Shown: positions 33,193 through 44,039 of the stretch, piece by piece
Layout: each line of letters begins with the position of its first letter
Numbering within the stretch: position 1 is the first letter of the stretch
Assembly (NCBI RefSeq): GCF_000227135.1
Contig: NC_018249.1
Coordinates: 520,291-584,290, forward strand
Length of the DNA: 64,000 bases
Source: Leishmania donovani
Lineage: Eukaryota > Euglenozoa > Kinetoplastea > Trypanosomatida > Trypanosomatidae
Direction of reading: 5' to 3'
Program-made: the position numbers and the translations under genes
The notes under the pieces: model-generated
What the model was told of the DNA's origin: nothing
Seen by the model: only the letters and a program-made list of their open reading frames with translations
Database searches by the model: none

Positions 33193-34874
33193 CCCCGATG
33201 ATAAAAAGAATAAAGAAGCAAGTATGCTCACTCTCCTGAGCAGAGGCGCAAGGACAGAGCAGCGCACTGGACAGCTCAAGCACGGTCCCTCACTTACCTC
33301 CGCCCACCCTCTCGAGAGGTAGAGAGGGAGAGAGGGAGAGGGGGGAGGAATAGTACAAGGGAAGAGAGAGGGGACGAGACAACGAGGCGGAAACACGTCA
33401 CGGTCGCGGCGGACGCCCTTGCCTACTCTGCATGTCTACGTTTTCATATCGGTTCTGCGCCTGTGTGGATGTGTGCCAGCCCTCACTTCGCTCTGGATGC
33501 AGAGGCTTGGCAGAGTGGATGGAACCAAATCAGCTTTGTTCAGCGGCAGATGTCCGCCGTCGTCTCAGTAGGTGTTTGCTGTCCTTACGGTGTGTTACGT
33601 GCTGAGGTGGAGCCGATCACGGTGGAGTCTGGGGTTGGAGGCGTGCGAGGAATCGTAGGACACTGAAAGGAAGTGAATGGAGGCAAGGCGGCAGATGTAA
33701 AAACAGCAGTGGCACTTCTGATGCGCGCACAGAGAGATAAGGGAAGGGTCAGCAGACCACATTGCCGCCTACCCACCCGCGCACACACACAATTCCTTCG
33801 CCACTTGTAGCGGGACGAACGAAAAAAGATAGGCGCTAGAGAACAGACGAGGAAAGGCGAGAGGTGCTGCTACTCGAGCTACGTGACTCGATCAGTTTAG
33901 CAGAGATTGCTGAGCACCAGAAGGCACCAGCGACTCCCTCACGCTGTCAGTCGCGGTCTGCTCTTGTTGCCCGTCCTCTCCCACTCCTCCAAGGGCACCC
34001 GAACCCCCTGTGCCATCTTCTTATCTCCCCTTGCTGATCCACTGCGTCGAGAAGGCGCCTGGTGGGCAGCCGGTCCCATCGTGATTCGCTTGTTTCCGCT
34101 TTTTTTCAGCCACGACGTCTAATCCTTCTCTCTTCGTTCAGCGTCTCAGCGCCTTCCCAGCTTTCCCGCCGTGTTTATCTATCGCCTGCTCGGTGGAACG
34201 CCGAAACGAGTGAAAAAGGATGCCGTTGCAGAGCGGAGGGTTTCGCCCCGCTCTTCTCCGACCCTATCCGAGTTCCACTGAGCGAGCTTGTCGGCGATCA
34301 ATACGAAAAGGAAAGGAAGAAGAACGTACACGCGCACTATCATCCGTTGAGAGGAAGAGCAACGGACAGAGCCACCCAACCCAGACGAAACACCACAGCG
34401 CCGCCACGCACGAAAACAGCCCCGGGTGTACAATCACGAAGAAGTCCTAAATAGAAATGGGCAACACAACCATACAAAAGCGAAAGAAAAGATCTGCCCA
34501 AAACCGAACGGCGCGAACCTACGCATAGGGAAGAGAAATCAAAGTGCAGGCAGATGATGGTGAGAAAGGAAGCGCACGCACACACACACACCGCCATCAT
34601 CATCAACACCAACAGCACCATCTATTGAGAACGTTGAATCAGACGAAAAAAAAAAAAGGTAGGACAGGTAAAGCGACAAGGAGAGAGAGAGAGGTCAAGC
34701 GGTACGAGGTGACGCCGGTGACGCACCGGGGCCCGCGGCCGCTAGCCCCCTTCGCTGGATGCCAATGAACCTATGAATTTCTTGGTCGGTATCGACCTTT
34801 TCCTCTCTGCCTTGACCATCTCCCCTCCTCTGCGCGGTGAAGACAAAGGGCGCAAGCGCTTCCTGCGCTGTCCT
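33193..34874. other. Intergenic region, no gene seen
   Basis: 1.7 kb of spacer between the MORN and centrin genes, holding the centrin 3' UTR. It includes an A12 run near 34645. No domain-bearing frame is present. Confidence 0.65.
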
Positions 34875-35324
34875 CTACTTTCCACGCATCTGCAGCATCA
34901 CGCTCTTGAACTCCTCGAAGGACACCTCGCCATCACCGTCCTCATCGGCCTCGGCGATCATCTCCTTCAGCACATCGTCGCCGGGGTTCTCACCCAGCAG
35001 TTTCGCAACCTCCTTCAAGTTCGCAAAGGAGATTTTGCCTTTCTTATCGAGGTCGAAGAGCTGAAAGGCCTTTAGGATCTCCTCCGGCGAGTCCTTCTGC
35101 GCCATGCGCGACTTGACCATGGCCTCAAACTCGCCGTACGCCACCAGACCGTTCGAGTCTGTGTGCATAGAGCGGATAATGCGCTCCACCTCGTCGCGCG
35201 ACAGGTCACCGAACCCGAGACCCTTCATCGCTAGCGCCATCTCCTCCGCGTCGATAGCGCCAGAGCCGTCGGCGTCGAAGAGGTTGAAGGCCTCGCGAAT
35301 CTGTTCATCCGTCAGCGCAGCCAT
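34875..35324 (-). CDS. CEN1: Centrin (EF-hand protein of basal bodies)
   Basis: A 149-aa EF-hand protein of the centrin family, which acts in basal-body and centrosome duplication and cytokinesis. It is nearly the same as Leishmania centrin 1 as I remember it, the gene whose loss arrests amastigote division. The four loops are DADGSGAIDAEE (17-28), HTDSNGLVAYGE (54-65, first residue not Asp), DLDKKGKISFAN (91-102, last residue not Glu) and DEDGDGEVSFEE (127-138). Loops 1 and 4 are canonical and should bind Ca2+; 2 and 3 are doubtful. The centrin signature KKGKISFANLKEVAKLLGEN is present. The N-terminal extension of other centrins is short here. The ATG at 35324 is the family start; the 41 codons upstream are UTR. 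The symbol is by resemblance. Confidence 0.95.
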   Translation of the reverse strand: MAALTDEQIREAFNLFDADGSGAIDAEEMALAMKGLGFGDLSRDEVERIIRSMHTDSNGLVAYGEFEAMVKSRMAQKDSPEEILKAFQLFDLDKKGKISFANLKEVAKLLGENPGDDVLKEMIAEADEDGDGEVSFEEFKSVMLQMRGK

Positions 35325-35910
35325 GGTTGATTGATGCGACCCACAAAAAGAAATTTCGGCAGTGCAAACGAAAGCGCGATAAAGGAAATATATTCTATGA
35401 GACTCGCTCACGCTGTATGCAGAATGCTGTCGATGAGTGCAGGGCACATACGAAAATCGCTGTGAGTGGCTCCACGACGCGCGAGTGCATTATGCACCGA
35501 CAACGAAGCAGTCGCATGCCGGAGGAGACCCCGGTAACAGGCCAAGCAGAAGGATTGCGAGAAGCACGAAATAGAGCATGAGAAGACTCCCGCAAAACGA
35601 AAGAGGCAGCGCAGCCTAGATCTGTAGAGTGACTTCCCTCACTGCTTGAGAGCGCGTGCTAACGGCCACTGCAGAAGCAGCTACGCCAGCCATCGATAGA
35701 TTAGGTCCGCACACTGCAACCCCCAGTTCACACCAGTGCTCATGGTTGCACAATGGCAGCTCTTCCCTTTCCACTTCCGCTTTTGCCGCCACTCAGCCTC
35801 TCTAAAATACATAATACATCCTTATTCACTTCAACCAACCGCCCTAACGGCCACCTGCCAAAGACTCTATCACCTAGCTTTCCTACCACCCATCGACATA
35901 AAACGTCGAA

Positions 35911-36157
35911 CACCACGGGCCGTCAGAGTACGAATCGACTGTATAACAAACTCGCTATTTTCACCTGCAGCACGCGCCGCATCCAAAGGTGTCCTAAGCT
36001 TGAATTCTCATCACGTACAGGCCTGCAGCACGGCTCGCACACATAAACACACAGGTGCTCACACAGGTGCACACGCACACGCGGCTCGCACACAGAGCGC
36101 ACCGGCTGGAAATCGGTGGCGCGCCCCTTGTTGCACAAGCGTAACACTTGTGCTCCA
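35911..36157. repeat. Direct repeat copy 1 (247 bp)
   Basis: Identical to 36252-36498 base for base, in the same orientation, with 94 bp between the copies (period 341). It starts at CACCACGGGCCGTCAGAG and ends at ACTTGTGCTCCA. The GC level resembles surrounding UTR. I see no ORF or retroposon signature. Confidence 0.95.
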
Positions 36158-36251
36158 CCCATAGCCGGGATCGTAGTCATAAGGCCGTCGTAACTGGGTT
36201 ATCGTCACAGCCGCCAACGCAGAGCGCACCCAAGCCTACGTACACCGGCAG

Positions 36252-36498
36252 CACCACGGGCCGTCAGAGTACGAATCGACTGTATAACAAACTCGCTATT
36301 TTCACCTGCAGCACGCGCCGCATCCAAAGGTGTCCTAAGCTTGAATTCTCATCACGTACAGGCCTGCAGCACGGCTCGCACACATAAACACACAGGTGCT
36401 CACACAGGTGCACACGCACACGCGGCTCGCACACAGAGCGCACCGGCTGGAAATCGGTGGCGCGCCCCTTGTTGCACAAGCGTAACACTTGTGCTCCA
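36252..36498. repeat. Direct repeat copy 2 (247 bp)
   Basis: Second identical copy of the repeat at 35911-36157. After the repeat the sequences diverge at once. Confidence 0.95.
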
Positions 36499-37384
36499 TC
36501 CGTGGCTATAAGGAAAGGGTTTAAGGGAAGTACTTATGAATAAAAGTCTGGAAAGGAAGTCGACAAGAAAAGGAGAGATAAAGGAAAGATAAGGTGGCGG
36601 AAGTGGCAGCGGTGGCCTGCAGAGTCAAGAGGCGGCGTTTCCTGGGGTTTTTCGCCGGTAGATGCAGTCAGCCGGCAGCTGAAGAGGGAGGCTGGTGTTT
36701 CGTTCTGGGACCGACGGTTGTGGGCGACGTTTGATTTGGGTGCGCAAAATGGAGATGGTCTTTCAAAAAAGGGAAAGGAGAACGGCGCACGGTTGTCTTG
36801 TGGGCTCACAGGCTTCCTGTGCAGAATTTTTCCAAACCCTCAGTATAGTCCGGGGCGTGAGGAGGCACAACGGGAAGAAAGAGGAGGAAGTCCCCTGTAA
36901 GCGATGCTCCACTCCGGTGCAGAGTGCGTGCAAGAGTTTACGCCTGTCGTGCTGTGTTCGTCTTATCTCCGTTTGCCCGCAGTACTAGTAGTAGAGCCCT
37001 TCACCCTTGATGGCGAAGCTGCAGACAGAAAAAAAAGAGGGGAGGTGACAACAGTCTTCAGTAGCACATCCCGTCATCTGCCCTGCGAAGGTGAGGGACG
37101 CGCTGTGAGGCACCTCCATCCCTCTTTTTGTGAAGCGCACGCAAAACGCCGACAAGTTCAACTTTCAAACGGCGCCCGCACCCAAGAAGTGCAGAGCACA
37201 GGGCAACAACAGGAAAGGCACATAAGAGAAAGAGGGGGACATCGACGAAGGTGCTGAAAACGACGCTCGAAAGGGGAATAGAAGAAGCGGCTGAAGAGCA
37301 AAACAGAACAAAGGGCGCATTCAAGTGGCAGAAAAGGAAAAAGAGAGCGCGCGGTGTGCGCATACGTGCGTGCGTGTACGTGTA

Positions 37385-37415
<31 letters not shown>

Positions 37416-38035
37416 CACAGCGAGTAGAGGGAATGGGCGAAAGCAAGCCTTCAAGAAGGCGCTACATCCACACAGACACACCCGCGCACACAAGGAGAGG
37501 TAATCCTGCATCCATCATGTGCACTCGTTTCGCAATTTTGTTTTTTTTTCGTTGCACATCCGGCCGCAGGGCTGGGAACAAAGGGAAGGGAACGTGCATG
37601 AAGCAAGACCATCTTAAAGAGGAAGAGTCGCGTTATCGCTGTGCCCGCTGGTACGACGTCATGGTTTGTTTTGCGTATCGATCGATGCACTAGAACGATG
37701 CTGCTTCAGACTTCGCTAGCCATCATCCCCTTATGCATTCTATCGTCTTCGTATGGGAGTGGGGTCGTGTTGAACGGGATGATGGAACGAACCACATCAA
37801 TGTGCTAACATCGATGTCTAGCGGCAAGTCTCCCGCGATCCTCGGCTCTTGGTGTGCTCTCTCTCTCTCTGTACACCTCGACAAAAAGGCGGGTGGGCTG
37901 CGGAGAAGGCAACCGAGCTGGAGAAGCGCGAAAGAAATATCAGGAAAACACCTAAACCCACAAATGGAGAGGTCATTGGCGCGTGCGCGCTCTCGTAGTT
38001 GCGCATAAGCCATCGTAGGGTTTGTGCTCGTCCGC

Positions 38036-38920
38036 TTAGACCTCATCCCCCAAGTTCTGCAGCGCCAGGTACATGATCGACGCACACACTGCCCCGACCG
38101 CCTCAGAGGCCCAGTAGACCCACAGGGATGCCATCGGCGTGCACGCAGCCTCGTTGAAAGAGAATAAGCACCTCACCACAATGAGAGGTGTAGCCACGGC
38201 GGGGTTGAAGACACCACCGCTAATCGGTCCACACGTCAAGCCTCCACACAACACCGAGAAGCCAATGGCGAAGCCGTAGAAGTTGTTGTTGCGCTGCTGG
38301 CTGATCGCGACGTGCAGGACAACAGAGCAGAGAACAAACGTAAACACACTTTCGGCGAGGAAGCCGCGCAACATCCTGTTGAAGCTTCGCCCCATGTTCG
38401 GCACCGGGAAGTCCCGACCGTTGATCATCATGCAGTAGAAGGCAGCCGTCACACCACCCGCCATCTGCGCGACCAAGTACATGATGAGTCGGCGCTTGTT
38501 GAAAGTGGCGTAGCCCTCACCGTTGGAGGTGGCCAGCCACACCGAGACGGTCACCATTGGGTTAATGTGGCCGCCACTGAGGTAGCCGAAGGAGAAGACT
38601 AGTGACATGAGCAGGAAGCCAATGCTGATGGGTGCCATCTCTGCATTCTGGATGACGCTGAGAGGCACGGTCAGCACCAATAAAAACGTCCCGATAAACT
38701 CCACAACGGCTGCGGACATGAGAGCGTCAAAGCGCAGGCTTTGCAAGCAGGAAAACTTCTTGATGACGGTGTTTGTGTTCAGCACCGGCGCCGGCGCGGC
38801 GGGTGCGTTTGTCGCGTCGGCCACACTTGGCAGGTCCGCCACGCTGACCGTTGGCGCACTCTTCGGATTTGCGGCCAGCACCGGCGGCTCCACCTGATTA
38901 TCGTTCGCGGCAGTAAGCAT
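38036..38920 (-). CDS. AQP: Aquaporin / major intrinsic protein with altered pore motifs
   Basis: A MIP-family channel (294 aa) with a 55-residue N-terminal tail and six predicted membrane helices. The first pore motif reads GGHINPM (NPM at 120-122), the second GGVFNPA (NPA at 239-241). The residue after the second NPA, usually the selectivity-filter Arg, is Val (NPAV). The NPM form and the lost Arg suggest altered selectivity, or an intracellular water or small-solute channel. Leishmania has several divergent aquaporins besides the antimony-transporting AQP1, and this one is not AQP1-like. The start is the first ATG after GCCAG. Confidence is high for the family and low for the solute. Confidence 0.93.
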   Translation of the reverse strand: MLTAANDNQVEPPVLAANPKSAPTVSVADLPSVADATNAPAAPAPVLNTNTVIKKFSCLQSLRFDALMSAAVVEFIGTFLLVLTVPLSVIQNAEMAPISIGFLLMSLVFSFGYLSGGHINPMVTVSVWLATSNGEGYATFNKRRLIMYLVAQMAGGVTAAFYCMMINGRDFPVPNMGRSFNRMLRGFLAESVFTFVLCSVVLHVAISQQRNNNFYGFAIGFSVLCGGLTCGPISGGVFNPAVATPLIVVRCLFSFNEAACTPMASLWVYWASEAVGAVCASIMYLALQNLGDEV

Positions 38921-39923
38921 CTGGCTTGCCTTTGTAGCCGTTTTCTTTTTGTATGTCCTTCACTGATGGTGTCCTTTGAACGCTGGAGCGCCGCTGCAGG
39001 AGAGAGGTCTGCGAGCAAAATTAGAAAGGCGAGAGAGAGAGAGCGATGGTGTGAGAGCTGCACAGATGTGCCGCGACCTTTCCTTCCTGTGCGGATTAGT
39101 GTGAAGGGAGAGCTATAAGCAGTGAAACCACAGATGAGAAACAAAACACACACACACACATATATATGCATATATTAAGTCAAGAGTTTGGCAATCACAG
39201 AAGAAGAAAAAGAAAAAAGAGGCGTCAGTGTAGCTGAGGAGGATTGAAAGAGGAGCGATTGGACAACCTTCGGCGTACGGTAGTATCAGTGTGTATGCAT
39301 ACGTGTGTGTGTGTGTGTGTGTGTGTGTGAAGAGTGCAATACACTTGAGATGCGTACAGTGCAGTGGTTCCTATTGTGACCGCATAGCGCGAATGGGGTG
39401 AAAGAAGAAAGTGCAAGAGATAGAAGTGACGCAGCGACGGAAACGTGGAAGTGCCAATCGAAGCGAGAACACATTCAAAAGACAGTCCTCTGTCTTTCAC
39501 AGCGACAGCCGACTTGGCGCGGCCGGCGTAGGCAGCATGCACGCTTACGCATTCACTCCTCTTCTGCTGTCAGAACAAAGCGACTGAGCAATAATAATAA
39601 AAGTCTCCTCGCATGCACACACACACACACACCGCCTCTCACCATGAAGTCAGCAGCATGTTTCGATCGCTTCTCTGGGTGCTTCTATCATTGTACACGT
39701 GGTTTACATCAACAGTGTGCCTCCAACCTCTGCGCCACGTACGTGAGAAGAGGACGAGAAAAAAAACACTTCAACAGCTGAAGCTCATGACTCGCACAAG
39801 AAAGGGGGAGACACGGGCAGCCCATAGACACGGAGACAGACTCCATCATCAGTGTGTGTTTCTGCGCAACTGTGATCCACAACTCAAGAGCGGCAGTACC
39901 TCAGCGAGCGATGAGACACTGAT
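38921..39923. other. Intergenic region with a GT microsatellite
   Basis: 1.0 kb of spacer between the aquaporin and FKBP genes. A GT repeat occupies 39303-39329. No gene is seen. Confidence 0.65.
39303..39329. repeat. GT microsatellite
   Basis: A 27-bp uninterrupted GT run. Confidence 0.9.
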
Positions 39924-40259
39924 CTACGCTACATCGAGCAGCGTCACCTCAAACACGATGGTCGCGTTGGGGGGAATCAGCCCCGGAAACCCTGTGCCGC
40001 CGTAGGCGAGAGTCGGCGGCATCGTCAGCTTGCTACGCTCGCCCTTGGACATCTGAACAATACCCGCGTCCCAGCCCTTGATCACCTCACCGCACCCAAC
40101 GCGAAACACGAAAGGCTTCCCGCGCTCCAGCGTTGAGTCAAACTTGCTTCCGTCCTCCAGATAGCCAATATAGTCTAGTGTAACAACACTGCCAGATCGA
40201 GGAATCGTCTTGCCATCGCCCTCGATAATCTTATCCATCACCACTGCGTCGGTGGGCAT
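39924..40259 (-). CDS. FKBP12: FKBP12-type peptidyl-prolyl isomerase
   Basis: A single-domain immunophilin (111 aa) that catalyses proline isomerisation and could bind FK506 or rapamycin. Active-site residues of human FKBP12 are mostly kept: Y30, F40-D41, F50, V59-I60, W63, Y86, F103. The position of human His87 is Phe91 (GGTGFPGLIPP instead of TGHPGIIPP). There is no signal peptide or TPR, so it is cytosolic. The frame extends 101 codons upstream, but those are UTR: acceptor candidates (GGATTAG and CATCAG after a TTTATTTTCTC stretch) lie 60-80 nt before the ATG at 40259. A cyclophilin lies 8 kb upstream in the same unit. Confidence 0.96.
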   Translation of the reverse strand: MPTDAVVMDKIIEGDGKTIPRSGSVVTLDYIGYLEDGSKFDSTLERGKPFVFRVGCGEVIKGWDAGIVQMSKGERSKLTMPPTLAYGGTGFPGLIPPNATIVFEVTLLDVA

Positions 40260-40621
40260 CGTACTTCCGTGAGTATGCGTGTGTGTAATCTGATACGTAT
40301 ATGGTCCTTGTGACTCTTCCTGATGTGCTAATCCGAGAAAATAAAAGACGACTTCGACGTGGTTGTCAAGCTTTCTTCGCTTGTCGCTGTGTTCGACGAC
40401 GGTCGTGATCGGAGCGAATGGAGACACGGCCACAGGTTTGGAAAATAAAGGGAAAAGGGAAAGAAGAAGTGGACCATAGCGCACATTTTTTTTTTGGAGG
40501 GGGGTCCTGCTCATACTGCGCATGCACGCGCACACGTGATTCGCCCGCTGTGAAGGGGGCAAGAGAGGCTAGAGGCTAAGCTACTTTGCCATCATCTGCA
40601 CCTCTTTCAAACGCCGAGGAG
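40260..40621. other. FKBP12 5' UTR and spacer
   Basis: Contains the presumed splice acceptor of FKBP12 and a T/A homopolymer near 40486-40496. No gene is seen. Confidence 0.6.
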
Positions 40622-41041
40622 CGAGAAATCTTTCTTCGTTAACGCATTATTTTCCCATAGACAAGTCAACAAGTATAAACGCATATACGCATATACCTAC
40701 CAATCTTGGAATACAGCTAAATCGTGCTCTTCTAGGAGAAACCATCCTGCTATTGAATCGGGCCACGCGTCCAGCGGGCTCTTCCTGCCCTTCCCCATCC
40801 CTTCTGCGCATGCGTGCTGTGCGATCGGCGCCAGACGGAGACTTCGGTGTGCTGCACGCCTTGATCCAAGCGGGCCGCGTCCACGCTCCTGCTCGAGGGC
40901 GGAGGCGGCGGGCGTCCGTCGTGCGGATAGTAGAGGGCAGTCGAGGCGTATGCCGCATGGGCCCGAGGAGGAAGTTGGCCAGCCTCAGGTTAAGGCCCTA
41001 TGAGACCCTGCACCCAGCCTGTATGCCATGCATCGCCCTCA
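40622..41041. repeat. Retroelement-tail repeat, copy 1 (abuts gap)
   Basis: 420 bp almost identical to 41301-41720 (offset 679). It ends exactly at the 259-N gap (41042-41300). Confidence 0.95.
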
Positions 41042-41300
41042 NNNNNNNNNNNNNNNNNNNNNNNNNNNNNNNNNNNNNNNNNNNNNNNNNNNNNNNNNNN
41101 NNNNNNNNNNNNNNNNNNNNNNNNNNNNNNNNNNNNNNNNNNNNNNNNNNNNNNNNNNNNNNNNNNNNNNNNNNNNNNNNNNNNNNNNNNNNNNNNNNNN
41201 NNNNNNNNNNNNNNNNNNNNNNNNNNNNNNNNNNNNNNNNNNNNNNNNNNNNNNNNNNNNNNNNNNNNNNNNNNNNNNNNNNNNNNNNNNNNNNNNNNNN
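41042..41300. other. Assembly gap (259 N)
   Basis: Ns bounded on both sides by the two copies of the same repeat. Confidence 0.98.
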
Positions 41301-41720
41301 CGAGAAATCTTTCTTCGTTAACGCATTATTTTCCCATAGACAAGTCAACAAGTATAAACGCATATACGCATATACCTACCAATCTTGGAATACAGCTAAA
41401 TCGTGCTCTTCTAGGAGAAACCATCCTGCTATTGAATCGGGCCACGCGTCCAGCGGGCTCTTCCTGCCCTTCCCCATCCCTTCTGCGCATGCGTGCTGTG
41501 CGATCGGCGCCAGACGGAGACTTCGGTGTGCTGCACGCCTTGATCCAAGCGGGCCGCGTCCACGCTCCTGCTCGAGGGCGGAGGCGGCGGGCGTCCGTCG
41601 TGCGGATAGTAGAGGGCAGTCGAGGCGTATGCCGCATGGGCCCGAGGAGGAAGTTGGCCAGCCTCAGGTTAAGGCCCTATGAGACCCCGCACCCAGCCTG
41701 TATGCCATGCATCGCCCTCA
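41301..41720. repeat. Retroelement-tail repeat, copy 2
   Basis: Begins exactly at the end of the 259-N gap and matches 40622-41041. The visible change is T to C in the GAGACCCTGC/GAGACCCCGC stretch. Confidence 0.95.
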
Positions 41721-42126
41721 CTCGCCTCAAGCCGCTGCAATCCATAATGTGTTGTGGAGACTCTTCACATCGGGGTCTGGTGGGCTCGATGGTGTAACTT
41801 GGGCTGTTCTCGTCATCGTTCCGGCATCTGCGCCTCATCAGCTCACCCGGTCGGATGTACAAGATGCCGCATATTCCGCGCATATGCACTTTGGGGCTGA
41901 TTGGTATGCATCTCTTCGTGCCTTTTCCGTCGACTACTCCTGCTCTGCTGACCTCTCGATGCCTTGCGTGAATGTGATACGCCTTGTCAGCTGTCATTGG
42001 CAGCGCGTGCGCACAGTACTCGGATTCTTGCATCCGGGGGCCTGCTTCAGTCAGAGCGGAGGGCCAGGAAAAAGAGCTTGAGGGACGCACTTTGGCGTGT
42101 GCTTCCATGGCGGCAGTGGCGGTGGT

Positions 42127-42225
42127 NNNNNNNNNNNNNNNNNNNNNNNNNNNNNNNNNNNNNNNNNNNNNNNNNNNNNNNNNNNNNNNNNNNNNNNNNN
42201 NNNNNNNNNNNNNNNNNNNNNNNNN
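42127..42225. other. Assembly gap (99 N)
   Basis: Ns following a short segment (42055-42126) that has no counterpart after the next repeat copy. The following contig begins inside the repeat at CCTCACTCG. Confidence 0.98.
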
Positions 42226-42832
42226 CCTCACTCGCCTCAAGCCGCTGCAATCCATAATGTGTTGTGGAGACTCTTCACATCGGGGTCTGGTGGGCTCGAT
42301 GGTGTAACTTGGGCTGTTCTCGTCATCGTTCCGGCATCTGCGCCTCATCAGCTCACCCGGTCGGATGTACAAGATGCCGCATATTCCGCGCATATGCACT
42401 TTGGGGCTGATTGGTATGCATCTCTTCGTGCCTTTTCCGTCGACTACTCCTGCTCTGCTGACCTCTCGATGCCTTGCGTGAATGTGATACGCCTTGTCAG
42501 CTGTCATTGGCAGCGTGTGCGCACAGTACTCGGATTCTTGCATCCGGAGGCCTGTTTCAGCACGACGTTCCTGCCTGGGAGGGCTCGCTGCCATCATCTG
42601 CCATTTCCGTCGATGCCACGGGAGGCGTGTCTGGACGGCTTGCCCGCATGTGCCTCGACAGGTGGGACGTTCCTATGAGTCTGTGGTGGCAGGGTCATTC
42701 CACTCTCTCCTCAATCCGCACGCCTCTGGCAAGCGCGGGTGTGTCAAGCGGAGGGGGTCCTCGGATAAGCGTATGCCTGCGCTCAAAGAACTCATAGCCT
42801 ATCGTCCTGAAGGTGCACAGGGGGTGGACACG

Positions 42833-42975
42833 TGGATGCGTATATTTGTTGAATCGCGACACAATTCGTGGTTAGCCGGTCCAAACGCGATCATGGTCGC
42901 AAGTCTCTTCGGTGCGGCGCCAGTCCACACCTGTCCGCCGACACCAAGAGTTGGCAACCGCACTAGAGGACAGTG
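42833..42975 (-). mobile_element. Truncated SIDER-like fragment
   Basis: About 140 bp aligns with 50026-50165 inside the SIDER at 49.85-50.26 kb. Shared blocks are the GGATGCGTA-ATTTG-TGAATCG stretch, CGATCATGGTCGCAAG against TGATCATCACCGCAAG, and CCTGTCCGCCG-CACCAA. The signature end seen in the other copy is missing here. It is degraded. Confidence 0.55.
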
Positions 42976-44003
42976 AAAAAGAAGAGTATGAGCAGACACA
43001 TACAGATCCATGCAAAGCTCTTCTCTTCATTTCCGCTCTTCTGCAGGACAGAAGAGGCCCGTTGGTTTTTTTCTCCGAGCCGGGAACCCAATCGATGATC
43101 TGCTGCCTTTTTTCTCATCCCTGGGCTCTTCCGCACCTTGGGCAAGGGAAGGTGTCTTTTTTTTTTCCTCTCCTCCTTCAGCCTGCAAAGTACCTATAGG
43201 GGAATGTGAGAATGCTACGTCTCTTCCAGCACACACCCAAGACACAGAGAAGTACCCCCCCCCCACTGCACGCACAGGTAGCTTCTCCTCTACCTTTTAG
43301 GCGTCGTCTTCTTTTTGCGTTGGTATATTGTTATATGTGAGTTAAAGTACTTGAAATAGTAAATGTTGCTGTAAAAGAAAGAAGAGGGAAAAAAGAAAAG
43401 TTAGACAGGCCCACTCACACTCACACAGACACAGACAGAGAGAGAGTCTACTGTTCTTTTTCATCGCTTCTTTCGTCGCAGGTGCACTGAAAAAAAAAAA
43501 AAGAAAGCACTGTAATTTGGTGGTAGAGTCGAAACAGGGGAAAAGACAAGGAGGCAAGAGAAAAATTGAAAGCAATCAGCATGGGAAACAAGCCAAAAAT
43601 AAACACGAAAACGCATCAGAAGAGGAAGAACAAGGAGAACGAAAAAAGAAAGCGCATCCCACTCCTTCGCATACTTACGAGAGGAAACACCGCCACGACA
43701 ACAACAGGCAGTGAAGACAAGCCGAAAATGTTTGACAGAAAGAGAGGGCGAGAAGGGGGGAGAGGCGCAATCGCTTCAATGGAGAAAAAAGGGAATCGAG
43801 GAGAGACAAAAAAGGCCAAAGAAGGAGAACATGAACCGCACCGCACACGAAGTATGAGGGAGAACGAGAGAGACTAAGTCAGCACAGGGAAAGAAAATGG
43901 GACAGTCTGAGTGATAGAGAGGGGAAGAACACGCTGCCGCCTTTCATTGTGCACCACATATGCGAGCACGCGCGTGCTTGGGTACATGTGCGTCTGCACA
44001 TCT

Positions 44004-44039
<36 letters not shown>

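Larger units (their letters stand above)
35325..38035. other. Intergenic region and presumed aquaporin 3' UTR with a direct repeat
   Basis: 2.7 kb with no gene. It contains the 247-bp perfect direct repeat described separately, a GT tract near 37385-37414, and otherwise ordinary spacer. On the minus strand it follows the aquaporin stop, so most of it should be aquaporin 3' UTR plus the centrin splice region. Confidence 0.65.
40622..42560 (-). mobile_element. Degenerate non-LTR retrotransposon tail (DIRE-like), duplicated around gaps
   Basis: On the minus strand 41719-41778 encodes PRCEESPQHIMDCSGLRRVR. It looks like the C-terminal zinc-binding motif of non-LTR retrotransposon polyproteins (C-x2-C-x4-5-H-x3-C), with the first Cys lost. 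LANFLLGPMRHTPR follows in another frame, and there are stops, so the element is dead. The same motif recurs at 42229-42288. Segment 40622-41041 repeats 41301-41720 with one difference I could see. Segment 41716-about 42047 repeats 42226-about 42557 with about three. Ns fill 41042-41300 and 42127-42225. Degenerate ingi/L1Tc-related elements (DIRE) are known in Leishmania. The subfamily cannot be fixed by eye. Confidence 0.55.

Noticed and set aside
40753..41682. Long frames running across the N-gap at 41042-41300
   Set aside because: They exist only because Ns contain no stops; the flanks are copies of a dead repeat.
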